Below, piece after piece: positions 9,014-20,787 of a stretch of 64,000 bases of DNA (positions are counted from its first letter, which is position 1; each line of letters opens with the position of its first letter). This stretch comes from Saposhnikovia divaricata. Taxonomy: Eukaryota; Streptophyta; Magnoliopsida; Apiales; Apiaceae. Location: assembly GCA_036435485.1 (NCBI GenBank), contig CM071597.1:11649881-11713880 (forward strand), written 5' to 3'. The position numbers and the translations under genes were made by a program. The notes beneath the pieces were generated by a model. It worked only from the letters and a program-made list of their open reading frames with translations. It ran no database searches and had not been told where the DNA came from.

Positions 9014-10798
9014 GTGAAGATGTCAAAGAATCGTCTATTCACTCTGGATATGCAAACTACGGTGCAGAAGTGTTTGAAGTCAGTCATTAAAAATGACTCG
9101 TGGTTATGGCACTTGAGATTTGGTCATCTTGGATTTTCTAGTCTGAAGTTATTGTCAAATACAAAGATGGTGGACGGTTTGCCAACAATCAACGAACCAA
9201 ATCAGTTGTGTGAAGCTTGTGTTAAAGGAAAGCAACATCGACAAAGCTTTCCAGTTGGAAAATCATGGCGAGCTAGAAGGCCACTGGAGATAGTTCACAC
9301 AGATATTGCTGGTCCAATTGATGTTGCATCACTTGGAGGTAACAGGTATTACCTAAAATTTATTGATGATTTTAGTAGGAAAAATTTGGGTATATATCTT
9401 AAAAGAAAAAGCGGAGGCTCTTGATAAATTCAAGGAGTTCAAAGCTATGGCAGAAAAGCAAAGTGGCCATTATTTGAAGGTACTTCGATCAGACAGAGGA
9501 GGCGAGTATACTTCAAACTTGTTCAGAAGTTTTTGCAGAACACATGGAATAAATCATCAGTTGACAACGACATATACTCCACAGCAAAATGGTGTTGCAG
9601 ATAGGAAGAATCGTACCATTCTAGACATGGCAAGGAGCATGGTGAAAGCAAAGCATATGCCGAGGACTTTCTGGGTTGAAGCCGTTCTATGTGCAGTTTA
9701 TTTGTTGAATCGTTGTCCAACAAAAAGTGTTAGAAACAAAAATCCAAATGAAGCATGGAGTGGTAGTAAACCTTCAGTTGGGCATCTCAAAATTTTTGGG
9801 TGCATTGCATATGCACATGTTCCTGACCAGAAAAGAAAAAAGTTGGATGATACAGGCGAGAAGTGCATCTTTACCGGATATGATAAAAGGAGCAAGGCGT
9901 ACAGACTCTATAATCCCCTCACGAAAAAATTAATCATTTCTCGAGATATTGAGTTCGATGAATCTGATTACTGGAGATGGAGTGAGGAAGAAAGAAAAGT
10001 TGCTGGTTTATTTTTCAATGATGATGATAATGGTGATAACTCCAAGATAGAAGATGGTGGAGATGATGATCCAACTCCTCCCCAAAGTCCAAATCAGCAA
10101 ACTCCTACCTCGACCATCGAGTTCAGGAAACAGCAGTAGTAGCAGTTCAGAGGGAGCACCCAGAAAAATGCGGAGTCTGGATAGTATTTATGAGGCAACA
10201 AGTCTGGTACAAACAACTTTTGATTATTCATTATTCTGTTTGGTGGCTGAATGTGATCCAGTTACATTTGAGGAAGCTTCTGAAGAAAGTAAATGGAACA
10301 AAGCCATGGATGAAGAAATTGGTTCAATCAAAAAAAATGATACTTGGGAGCTTACAAGTCTTCCAGAAGGACACAAAGCAATTGGTGTCAATGGGTCTAT
10401 AAGACCAAGACAAATAAAGAAGGAAAAGTGGAAAAGCACAAGATGAGGTTGGTGGCTAAAGGCTACAAGCAGATATACGGGATTGACTATGATGAGGTAT
10501 TTGCTCCAGTTACAAGAGTTGATACCATCAGACTTCCTACAACTATTGCAGCTCAGAATAAATGGAAGATATTTCAGATGGATGTGCAGTCAGCATTCCT
10601 GAATGGTTATCTTGAAGAAGAAGTCTACATAGAGCAGCCTCCTGGATATGTTCAAAAAGGCAAGGAAGATAAAGTCTACCGGCTAAAGAAAGCACTGTAC
10701 GGGTTGCAACAAGCCCCGAGAGCATGGACTCTACACCAAAAACAAAGATTTATGAGTTTCAGAGATCACTCGGAATGCAAAGTCAAGTTTGAGGGGGA
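9014..10798 (+). pseudogene. Copia pol pseudogene (integrase and partial RT)
   Basis: Homology continues through four overlapping reading frames, so there are at least three frameshifts. The order is GAG-pre-integrase with CEAC zinc ligands, integrase with HTDIAGP and SDRGGEYTS, a C-terminal integrase block, then RT through LYGLQQAPRAW. The integrase catalytic Glu of the usual AERKNR block reads Asp here (ADRKNR). After APRAW the sequence jumps to the extreme C-terminal tail, deleting the YVDD half of RT and all of RNase H (about 1 kb). Confidence 0.88.
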
Positions 10799-10799
10799 G

Positions 10800-11113
10800 T
10801 GTTAGAATATTCAAACTCTCTAGAAGAAAACAACTTCAATGGTCAAATAAGGAAGCTAGTTCAATGTTCAAATAAAGAAGCTAGTCTTTGTTTCATGTTC
10901 AAATATGGTAGGCTATAATAAATAGAGTGATGTAATCCATGATGTCAAGGTATTATGTTGAAGCCTATAAATAAGGCTTGCTGTTAGTATTGTAAACACA
11001 CCAAGAAAAATACACTGAAGTGTAATAGAGAAAGAAAGAGTTGAAGCTCTTGTGTGAGAGAAAAAAAAAAGAAATTGTAATTTCTTCTTATATATACATA
11101 CACGTTTCCAACA
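10800..11113 (+). repeat. 3' LTR of the decayed Copia element (314 bp)
   Basis: A GAGGGGGAG polypurine tract precedes TGTTAGAATATTC at 10800, and the LTR ends at TTTCCAACA. A TATAAATA box lies at 10966-10973. The right end abuts the LTR of the minus-strand Copia element. Confidence 0.8.
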
Positions 11114-11783
11114 TAAACAACATAACAATGGGACAGTTATATTACAATTTAACAAGAACAGGCAATTAACCAAATAACGAAACAAACACGATGGCAAAAC
11201 AAAATATATAATTAAAGACTGTAAAATAAAAGAAAGGAGAGAACACTTAGCTCTAACAGAAGCTTTAAAACTCTGAAAGAACAAAACAGCTGAGTCGCCA
11301 AGGCTTAGAGAAGTCTTGACTGTTCTTGAAGAGATTATTGCCCCACTTACGCTGTGATGGGTTGTAGCAATATCGCTTCCAGGATAAAACAATTCAAATT
11401 AATCCGGTCAAAGACACGGTAGAGATCAACAGCGACTAGCACCTCAGTTCACCCAAAAAAACCTATGCAACTTATAAATGAATGCAAGGTAGGCACTTGA
11501 GATTACTTATGTAAAACTCAAGCATAAGCCTTCTATATATAGACATTTGAAGTTGCTTAATTCAATATCTTTTCGTTGTGGAATTTAAGAAAAACCCATT
11601 TTAAACTCATTTCAAACTAGCAACTTTGCCTATATATAATTATGGATTCCACTAAGAAAATGTCTTAGATCCAAACATGAAAGTTCAAGTCCTCATATCA
11701 AGGAACAACTTCCATAAGTTAGTTTCCGGAAATTACATCAATAGCACATTTAAAAAATGACTCAAACTTTCCATTTTCTAACA
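11114..11783 (-). repeat. 3' LTR of the minus-strand Copia element
   Basis: It is a near-identical direct repeat of 23645-24295 ending at TAACA (minus-strand start TGTTAGAAAATGG). The adjacent ACCCCC run (11784-11791) is the polypurine tract on the minus strand. Confidence 0.85.
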
Positions 11784-12059
11784 AACCCCCACAAATCCAT
11801 ATAGTAATGAATATCAGATTCTACTCACGACTTGTTTTTCAGAGTTGGTACCCTTCCGGGTTTGAACCCTCCTAAGTCCTCTACTTCGATGGCTACCGGA
11901 TATAGATGGAATGTTTCACCTTGTATCTTTATCCGTTTGATGTAACCACACTTCATAGACGCACTACGCCATAAGTGAGCATACGCAACCCTTTTTACAA
12001 AGTGTTGCACCGAAAGCGTTTCGTTAGCAAGAAATTTTGGATCTTTTGCAACAGAGCTG

Positions 12060-12620
12060 AACTGGTGTTGCATTAGATATAACTTAGTGTTGCATATTAC
12101 CCACGGTGTTTCACATCATGCAACACTAACTGCTGGTGTTGCATTAGATATTTTTATTTTAATAAATGATGACGTGGCAGAAGTGGGACCCACATGCGCT
12201 GACGTGGCATTTGTTGACGTGGCAATTGTGGGGCCCACAATTGCTGACGTGGCAGAAGTGGGACCCACATGTGCTGACGTGTCATTTGCTGATGTGGCAT
12301 AAGCGTTGCATTAGATAACAGTAGTGTTGCATTTGCTATTTGAAGTGTTGTATTAGATATTTTTTTATTTTATTAAATTATGACCTGGAATGTGTGGGAC
12401 CCACCACTGCTGACGTGGTAGGTGTGGGACCCACAAGGGTGACGTGGCAGGAGGCCCACCAATGCTGGCGTAGCAATTGTGGGGCCCACAAGTGGTGATG
12501 TGGCAAAAGTGGGACCCACATGTGCTGACGTGTCATTTGCTGATGTGGCATAAGTGTTGCATTAGATAACAGTAGTGTTGCATTTGCTGTTTAAAGTGTT
12601 GCATTAGATATTTTTTTAAC
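12060..12620. repeat. Left subterminal repeat region of the CACTA element
   Basis: TGTTGCATTAGATA-like units alternate with GCTGACGTGGCA(GAA)GTGGGACCCACA units. In CACTA elements such subterminal motifs bind the TNPA-type protein. Here the unit also contains TGACGTGG, a bZIP (C/G-box hybrid) core. Confidence 0.8.
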
Positions 12621-13570
12621 TAGTCTTGTCCCGAATGATAAATCTAATTTTTTTAATTATTTTTTCGACGTTTCAATCAGACGGGTGTCAAGATATAACG
12701 ATTTTAGTGATGTCGTAATTTTTTTAAAAAAATTCTAGATTTATTTAGTTTGGTTTTATAACGGTCAAACCGGTCAAAGTCGACCTTCCTTTTAACTAGT
12801 CTTGTCCCGAATGATGAATCTATTTTTTTAAATTCTTTTTTCGACCTTCCAATCGCACGGGTGTCAATATATAACGATTTTAGTGATGTGGTAATTTTTT
12901 AAAAAATTTGCTATATTTATTTTGTTTGGTTTTATAACGGTCAAACCGGTCAAAGTCGACCTTCCTTTTAACTAGTCTTGTCCCGAATGATGAATCTATT
13001 TTTTTAAATTATTTTTTCGATGTTCCAATGGCACGGGTGTCAAGATATAACGGTTTTAGTGATGTGGTAATTTTTAAAAAAATGTCCTAGATTTATTTGG
13101 TTTGGTTTTATAACGGTCAAACTTCTCAAACTCGACCTTCCTTTTAACTAGTCTTGTCTCGAATGATGAATCTTTTTTATAAATTATTTTTTCGACGTTC
13201 CAATCGTACGGATGTCAAGATATAACGATTTTAGTGATGTGGTAATTTTTCAAAAAATTTCCTAGATTTATTTGGTTTGGTTTTATAACGGTCAAACCGG
13301 TCAAAGTCGACCTTCCTTTTAACTAGTCTTGTCCCGAATGATGAATCTATTTTTTTAAATTATTTTTTCGACGTTCCAATTGCACGGATGTCAAGATATA
13401 ACGATTTTAGTGATGTGGTAATTTTTTAAAAAATTTCCTAGATTTATTTGGTTTGATTTTACAACGGTCAAACCGGTCAAAATCGACCTTCCATTTAACT
13501 ATTCTTGTCCTGAATGATGAATCTATTTTTTAAATTATTTTTTCGACGTTCCAATCGTACGATTTTAATG
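12605..13570. repeat. Tandem repeat, about 176 bp, five to six units
   Basis: Units beginning near CTTTTAACTAGTCTTGTCCC recur about every 174-178 bases from 12611 to 13491, each with CGACGTTCCAAT, GGTGTCAAGATATAACG and ATAACGGTCAAAC blocks. The last unit is truncated. No coding potential is seen. The following stretch 13571-14290 is AT-rich and ends in a CT-rich leader-like segment. Confidence 0.85.
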
Positions 13571-14289
13571 ATGTGGTACAATTTTCTAAAATTTTGTAAA
13601 TTATCATGTTATTAATTTTCTAAAATTTTGTAAATTTAAAATTAAAAATTAAAACCATACTTTACAAAAAAATTAAGAACAAATTTGTTTGTTTGATAAA
13701 AAGGCAATGAGTACACGTGGTCTTGCACATGTCCCCAGGTGAAAATTTTGGGCGGATATTTTCCCCCCAAATGAAATAATTCACACAAACTTAAAACTCA
13801 CATCTAGAAAGACTCAGCTCATTCTCTCTTCTCATTCTCTAATTCTCTCTCTCTCTGGATAACTCTACTCTTTCACACAAATTCATTTCTATTTTTGATT
13901 TACAAAATCGGTAGTTGAATACAAACTCTCAACTCATTTCTTTTTCTTATTAATTACGCATAAAACTCATTTCTATTTTTGTTAAAATTGCAGCAAATTA
14001 GGGATTCAACTTTGGGGATTTTTTATTTTGCAGGTAATCTCCAACTTGTATTTAGTGTTTTATTTTGTGTGAAACCTTGCGGCCTTTTCTTAGTTTAATT
14101 ACAAGTTGATGCTGACGGAATTGTAGATCCGTGGTCTTCCTAGCAATAAATTACAACTGGAGAGAAGGGACGCAGAGCAAGCAGGTTAGTCAAAAACTTA
14201 ATAAAATTATACTCATACAAGGGGAAATACATGATATGTTCCTCAGCTTGATAAAATTTGGACTTTGTTTTATATTTTTGTAAATTTAT

Positions 14290-15850
14290 TCATTAGGTGA
14301 TGTAAAGGATGCTCCTGTTGTTACACCTCTTATGAATTTTATACGTCAGAAAAGAGCTTCCAAAGCTGGTTCTCGGGTATGAATATTCTCAATATTTTCC
14401 AGTTTAAGGTCAAAGAAATCTAGCAAAAGATGGTCTCAAATTTAGATATCTTTTATTTTTAATTTTTGGGAACATTGTTTATATTGACTGTATTTTAGTC
14501 TAGATCCCGACTTGAGAAATTATGTATCTTTTTTTATGTAGATGGATCATGAATGTAGACAACCCTGTTACTTGACTGTATTTTAGTCTAGATCCCGACT
14601 TGAGAAATTGAGAGCGTAGGGGATTTTGAGATGTAACTTGTAATCCTATAACTAAAGGCATACCTTACATAAACTAATGTTTCTGATTCAGGCTTTTAAC
14701 AAAGCAGACCTGTCGAAATTACGCTACCACCTACTTGGTGGTTGTTCATTGAGCCGGTCCATTAAGTATATTAATGCAGATCATCTCGTCAAATGCTACT
14801 GATGCATCTGTTTTAAGAAGTTGGATGTACCTGTCTATAGTAATGTATCCCTATAAAATCCAACTTGTTGCACTTGCTATCCAGATACCGATAGAGAGTC
14901 AATGACTTAGCCACTGAAACATTAATAATATCAAAGAGCCCATACGGACGCAAAAATGACACATGATGTGCTACTCCAACTTTCGATCTCGATAATCGAG
15001 TGCTGAAATAAAGAGAGGTCATAGAATGTCATGTACATGTAACAAACAAATGAAGACAAACAATAATAAATTTTTAAGAGAATAGCTAAGTGGCCAGATG
15101 ATTTACCACCAATACGCAGAATATTGTTAAACAGGGAATTAAATGAGGAAACAGATTTTCTAAAGAAGCATAAGCACAGTTGGGCTAATCAGACCTAGAC
15201 CCATTCATCATAGGCGATTATTTTTCTTAAAAGGTAATATCTATCAAGTATCATCTACAAGTTGTTTTAGCAAAGCAAAGATACGGACTACTTCATGTAA
15301 ATAAGTTTTGAAGGAGCTACAAAAAGTATTTACATATTGCTTCATCTGTTAGCCAACCTTTGTTGATGAATATAATCATATGCCTTCGTGTGAGCAACAG
15401 CCATGTTATTCATGGTTTTATTGAATACATCTGTAGGTAGATACGAAGTAGCAACCTCCAGCATGTCGGGCTTACCACCAGGCCAAGAACCAGAGCAATA
15501 AGTGAGAATACAGAAGATGTGAGGCTCATGAAACGTTTTCCAGTAGTCTACTATATCTGACACACAGTCAACAAACAGTCTGCAATGTGTAAGTTAGAAA
15601 GATATGTAAGAAGTCGAAGACGGACTTTGCATGTTATTAATATCACAACTATGAAGTAGAGAACGCGACTGTTTATGGTACTTATAGGACTTTGGATCCT
15701 TCTTGTTAATGTTCTCTTGCAATATGACAGAGGTCCTTGTCTAATGGGAAACCAGATAGAAGAACCAGTGGAACATCTTCGGTAAGCACTAGTTCAGCTT
15801 CATTAAAACGAGGCTCTGATAAGAGGACCTCAAACACCATGGTATTAATT
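14290..15850 (+). pseudogene. Captured exons, possibly from a UPF3 (Smg-4)-like gene
   Basis: Two plus-strand exon-like pieces have splice-like borders. The piece at about 14297-14376 follows an AG and is followed by GTATGA. It reads APVVTPLMNFIRQKRASKAG. The piece near 15735-15840 reads LSNGKPDRRTSGTSS and KRGSDKRTSNTM. The wording resembles the basic C-terminal half of plant UPF3, a nonsense-mediated decay factor, but this rests on memory of the family and is tentative. The pieces interleave with minus-strand SFR2 exons, so they are transduplicated fragments and not a gene. Confidence 0.35.
14831..15579 (-). pseudogene. SFR2: Captured SFR2 (glycosyl hydrolase family 1-like) gene fragment, two exons
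   Basis: Exon one (15579-15358) follows a TTGCAG acceptor and encodes FVDCVSDIVDYWKTF then HEPHIFCILTYCSGSWPGG. Exon two (15002-14831) follows a TTTCAG acceptor, encodes VGVAHHVSFLRPYGLFD and LDFIGIHYY, and ends at a GT donor. The exon phases join correctly. SFR2 is the chloroplast outer-envelope galactolipid galactosyltransferase needed for freezing tolerance. The usual T-F-N-E-P catalytic block reads T-F-H-E-P. Introns are kept, so genomic DNA, not mRNA, was captured. It lies inside the CACTA element. Confidence 0.85.
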
Positions 15851-16247
15851 TTTTCCTTAGATTTGATATATATTGACCTTATTGCTAAGTTGCTTATAAA
15901 ATAGCATGTACGATGAGTGAGCTATATAAAAATATGCTGATTGCAGTTCTATGGAAGATATAGATTGTTAGTTGCTAATTGCATTTTTCGATATGTGTTT
16001 ATTAATGTTAGTGCTCTGTACTACTTCTATGGAAACATAGTTTGATTTGCCTCGCTATGTTTCTCACTATATCGTCATACTAATGAGATGAATCATTTGT
16101 TACTCTTTGAAGGTATTATAAATTTTATATAGTAATAAATAGCAAGTGTATTTTATGAAATGGATTTTAATACAATCTTTTATATGTGGTGCTCCTGTTG
16201 TTAGTATATGGTTTGACAATGTACTAATGGTTTACATACCTGTGCAG

Positions 16248-16350
16248 CGGACACATTCTTTATCGAGACAGTAAGCTTACTTGCATTCAACAGCCAGCTC
16301 TTGGTGGGAATGCCAAAACTTCAATTATCTGCACTGTGGCACCAAAAGAG
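16248..16350 (+). pseudogene. Captured kinesin motor-domain exon (kinesin-7/CENP-E-like)
   Basis: After a TGTGCAG acceptor the exon encodes GHILYRDSKLTCIQQPALGG followed by NAKTSIICTVAPKE, then a GT. The family consensus in this helix is GH(I/V)PYRDSKLTRILQ, so the Pro and Arg positions have changed. A single motor exon cannot make a kinesin. It is a third gene fragment within the CACTA element. The next open stretch (about 16443-16524) does not obviously continue the motor. Confidence 0.8.
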
Positions 16351-16699
16351 GTGGTGTTTTATACATTTTCATACGCACACATTGTCTGTTTGTAATCAAA
16401 TAAAATGCACTCTGATTTAGCATATTAATATTGATACATTCAGGTATCAATTGGATTTGAAAATTGGATTGATGCCACATTTTCTAATACTACCAAGAAG
16501 GAGGCCACATTTTCAAGCGATTAAGACGATAATTATATTCCAATGACTCAAGGCGGCTCCACTTCTTAGTAATTTTTTTGTAGCTTTAACTAGATAGTAT
16601 TAGAATTTTGTAATTTAGAACTTTTGAAGTTAGAATTTGTGTACTTTCAAAGTTAGGATGGTTTTATGTATAAACAAAGCAGCCATTTTAATTTTTTTG

Positions 16700-17337
16700 G
16701 TAAAAAGTGTTGCATTTGACTATATATGATGTTGCATTATGGTATATTTAGTGTTGCTAAAAATACTTCTGATGTTGCAAAAAAAATATGATGTTACATT
16801 AGATCAAACTAGTGTTGCATTAGATAGTGGTCCCCACTGCTGACGTGGCACCATGTGGGCCCCACTGTTGACATGGCATCCTGTGGGACCCACTACTGAT
16901 GTGGCATGGCCCCCAGTTGTGATGTGGCACCTTATGGGTCCCACTGCTGATGTGGCATCTAGGTGGGCCTCACTGCTGACGTGGCATCTTGCTGACGTGG
17001 CACCTTGCTGATGTGGCACCTTGTGGGATCCAATGCTGATGTAGCATGTGGGCCCCACTGCTGACGTGGCACCATGGTGAGCCCCACTGCTGAAATGGCT
17101 GAATATCTTATGTAACACCATTTGGTGTTGCCTTTACCTGCTTTTGGTGTTGCATAAGGCCTCTTATGCAATACTTTCGTGGTGTTGCAATAGCTTGGAA
17201 AAAGCATTGCATTAGGGGTCTTACGTAACACCGGTATTGGCAACGCCCCTCTGGTGTTGCGTAAGACCTTACGCAATGCTTTTCAGGTCTTTTGCAACTT
17301 TATTTGGGGGTTGCGTATGTGCGTTTATGGCGTAGTG
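16700..17337. repeat. Right subterminal repeat region and terminal inverted repeat of the CACTA element
   Basis: TGTTGCATTAGAT units, then about ten CACTGCTGACGTGGCACC-type units in tandem (16845-17095), then more TGTTGC units lead to the right terminus at 17337. It mirrors the left subterminal region. Confidence 0.82.
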
Positions 17338-17828
17338 ACGACAACAAGTCAAAAGGCTATGGTACTGATCTACGGCTTTGAGACGTTAATGATCATGTCT
17401 CGATCCTGTTCGTCGAATGTTTTGCGGAATAACCCTTTCCTCTAATTACGACCACACAATTACATTCGCTTATCTGGGCATCTCCAGAGATGTACTGCTA
17501 GCATCTTGTCATATGACTTGACCCCATTCAGAGTTCAAATAACTCTTGCTATTCTGGCAGTTACAGTACCTTTCAGGTTTACAGGGGATAGACTCCAGAT
17601 ATGTGAGTATCAATCTATGTAGTTAAAGGTGCAACCAATTCATCCTTACAACTTGTTATTACTTCATTGAATACACTTTCGAGGGATCTCCTCTCATGTG
17701 TATTGGGTTCCCGCTGTAGATAAATCATGATGGGCTATCAGTCCCATCCCCAACCTTGATTTAAGGACAACAGCATGCTCAAGTCCCTTAGTTAAAGGAT
17801 CAGCTAGGTTATGTTGAGTTCCAATAAA

Positions 17829-18986
17829 CTAAACAGCTATAATCCTAAAAGACATTAGACCCCTTATAGACTCTAGTCTAACTTGGATATGTCTCTTTGT
17901 TTTCATATTATACTTCTTGCTATTAATCTTGTCGATAGTTGTACGGCTATTACAATGAACAACAAAAGCAGGAAGTGGTCGGCTTACTATAGGTAACACT
18001 AACATAAGTCCATGTAACCATTCAACCTCCGTCCCCGTGGCATTTAATGCACACAACTCAGCCTCAAAAGTAGACCGAGTTATAATAGTCTGTCTAGAAG
18101 ACTTCCATGATACTGCTCCACCCGCAAGGGTAAACAGCTATCTAGTCACTCCAGTGGAACCAGACTTCTTAGCTATCCAACTTGCATCACTATATCCCTC
18201 TAGCACTCCAGGAAACCTCCTGAAATGCAAACCAAAATAGATGGTGCCTTTCAAATATCTAAGTACTCTATCCAGAGCATCCCAATGAGTCTTGTTTGGA
18301 CAGCTTGTATATCTTGTTAACTTAGACACTGAATATGAAATATCCGGCCTAGTACCATTAGCAAGATACTGCAAACTCCCAATAATTTGAGAATACCTTA
18401 ACTGAGACACTGGAATTCCTGAATTATTCTTGAGAAGTGCAACTTTAGGATCATATGGAGTACTCGCGATTCTACAATTTGAATAGCCATACTTCTCAAG
18501 TATAGATTTCTCTATATAATGAGATTGTTTCAGGGTTATTCCATCAGTTGATTGAGTCAACTTGATTCCAAGAATCACACTAGCCTCACCCATATCCTTC
18601 ATTTCAAAGTGCCTTTTCAAGAACCTTTTAGTCTCGTTAATAATCTAAATATTAGTTCCAAACAACAAAATGTCATCCACATATAGGCACACAATAATAC
18701 ATTCATTTCTTTTAACCATGTAATAGACACACTTATCACTTTCATTAACTACAAACTCTGATTCTAAAACAGTTTCATCAAACTTTTTATGCCAGTCTCA
18801 TGGAGCTTGTTTTAAGCCATATATAGACTTAATTAACTTACATACTTTTCTTTCATTTCCAGATGCAACAAATCCCTCAGGCTGATCCATATAAATCTCT
18901 TCTTGAAGTTCACCATGAAGAAAAGCTGTCTTTACATCCATTTGATGGATGATAAGACCATGTACAGAAGCCAATGCTACAATCAT
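17829..18986 (-). pseudogene. RT and RNase H of the minus-strand Copia element
   Basis: Reading leftwards, the pieces are RT with QMDVKTAFLHGELQEEIYMD and SIYGLKQAP (18986-18798), a stretch that encodes LYVDDILL in another frame (about 18680-18660), then MKRHFEMKDMGEASVILGIK through GYSDASW (18620-18138). The RNase H remnant with AELCALNATGTEVEWL continues to about 17829. At least three frame breaks are present. Confidence 0.85.
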
Positions 18987-19066
18987 TCGGATTGTTGTCA
19001 GTCTAGCTACAGGAGAGTACGTATCAAAGTAATCAATGCCCTCCTTTTGCTTAAAACCCTTAGCTA

Positions 19067-19849
19067 CTATCCTAGCTTATACTTATCTATTGAGCCATCC
19101 GGGTTCATCTTCCTTTTGAAAACCCAGTTACATCCTATAGTAGAACACCCAGGAGGTAGATCAACCAACTCCCATGTTCCGTTAGAAACAATAGAGTCAA
19201 TCTCACTTTTTACCGCACCATTCCAGTACCTAGATTCTGAAGAATCCATGGCCTGCCGGAAAGTTAAAGGTTCATGCTCGACATTATAAGTGATAAAATC
19301 ACTTCCAAAGTCCTTGACTACCTTCTCACGCTTACTCCTTCTAGGTTCCTCTACTTCATCAAGAGTAGAGCTACTACTAGGATCTGCCCCCACATTTGTC
19401 ATCCTTTCTACATGATCAGGAATGGAACTCGATGTGCGAGTGGGATCATCATTAGAAATACCCTGAGGTATACCAGTCTTCATAGGAAACACATCCTCAA
19501 AGAATGTTGCATCACGAAATTCAACTATAGTGTTAGTCACTATTCCGTCTATGTTATATTTTAAAACTAAAAATCTCATGGCCGTAGTGGTTTCAATATA
19601 GCCCAGAAAGATGCAATCAACAGTTTTTGGCCCTAGTTTCTTTCTCTTATGTTCAGTGACAAGTACCTTTGTGAGGCACCCCCACACACGAAGATATTTT
19701 AAACTAGTCTTTTTCTTTGTCCATAATTCATAAGGTGTCTTGTCCATATGTTTCAGAGGGACTCTATTCAGAATATGGCAAGCCGTATTCAGAGCCTCCC
19801 CCCACATGTACTTAGGCAATCCCGAATTAATCAACATACTGTTAATCAT
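19067..19849 (-). pseudogene. Integrase C-terminus to RT N-terminus of the minus-strand Copia element
   Basis: The frame starts at MINSMLINSGLPKYMWGEA, the helix just after the catalytic Glu block (ERKNKTF is readable upstream up to the Gypsy-like insertion). It runs through VWGCLTKVLVTEHKRKKLGP and an acidic linker to the first RT block NGTWELVDLPPG and FKRKMNPDGSIDKYK, where the frame breaks. Confidence 0.85.
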
Positions 19850-20413
19850 GTCTTTAAAAGTTTTGTTCTTTCGTTCTTGTCATATCCCGTAATTTTATAG
19901 AATAATAATAATAATAAAAGAATAAAAGAATAAAGGATTAAAATTAGATAATAAGTAGGATTTAAAATTGAAATAGAATGATGGGCCTAAAATATGGATC
20001 AAATTTTAAAATGGATATTAGTAGGTTTGAGATTAGGGTTTTGTAACATTATAAATACATCATATTCTCCTTATTTGTCTTTTATAACAAAATTCGTAGG
20101 TCTATTCTTCACATAATTCAGCAGTCTTGTAAAATTCGTAGTAAATTCATCGGAAGTCAGAATTCGTTGATTCTGGACTTCTTGGAAAGATATTTTCGTG
20201 TTCTACAACTTTTGTTCTTTGAGTTTTTCAAGAAAACATCGTTTCGAGGGTCAAAAAGGGTAAATATAGGTCTGGACAGAATTGGATAGGATGATTTGAT
20301 TCTTGAGTTTCCGCGTAGAGGTAAGTTTCTGAATGATCTTTCTAGTGTGTTCAAAATTAAGTGTTATGTGTACGTATTTATTATTAAAACTTATGCTAAG
20401 TGATTGTTATATT

Positions 20414-20415
<2 letters not shown>

Positions 20416-20477
<62 letters not shown>
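20416..20477. repeat. (TA)n microsatellite
   Basis: About 60 bases of uninterrupted TA dinucleotides lie at the end of the left Gypsy-like LTR and are absent from the right copy. Confidence 0.95.
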
Positions 20478-20483
<6 letters not shown>

Positions 20484-20703
20484 ATATATGTGTCATATGT
20501 AAACAGTTGGTATCCAGAGCCAGGCTGTCCTTCGGAGTATATTAGGTATGTGACTAGTACATTCTCTAGGATACGATCCTTTAGAACATTGTTAGGACTA
20601 GAATTTTAAAATAGATGTGTCACGAATTTTTGGAGTATAGGAGTTTGAGAATTTGAGGACCAAATTCTTTTTAAGGAGGGTAGTATGTAATATCCCGTAA
20701 CTT

Positions 20704-20707
20704 TATA

Positions 20708-20787
<80 letters not shown>
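20704..20787. repeat. (AAT)n microsatellite
   Basis: About 28 AAT/ATA trinucleotides lie near the start of the right Gypsy-like LTR. The left copy has only about four. Confidence 0.95.

Larger units (their letters stand above)
8970..11113 (+). mobile_element. Decayed Copia element, pol remnant with 3' LTR
   Basis: Pol begins abruptly at the SIRE A LTR boundary inside the GAG-pre-integrase region and runs to a polypurine tract and LTR. No 5' LTR, gag or protease remains in the window. The domain wording (CEACVKGKQHRQSFP, AFLNGYLEEEVYIEQPPGY) resembles the Tork/Tnt1-type Copia group. That lineage call is tentative. Confidence 0.85.
11962..17337. mobile_element. Non-autonomous CACTA (En/Spm-type) transposon with captured gene fragments
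   Basis: The left end CACTACGCCATAA and right end TTATGGCGTAGTG are perfect inverted termini starting CACTA. They extend imperfectly over about 28 bases to ATACGCAAC. A perfect 3-bp target duplication ACG flanks both ends (11959-11961 and 17338-17340). Long subterminal regions contain many copies of TGTTGCATTAGATA and TGACGTGGCA. No TNPD/transposase-like frame is visible. The interior instead holds a 176-bp tandem repeat and exon-intron fragments of host genes, so it moves only with an outside transposase. Confidence 0.93.

Noticed and set aside
20333..20545. ORF with a long Tyr-Ile repeat
   Set aside because: It is the translation of the (TA)n microsatellite at a Gypsy-like LTR end, not a protein gene.
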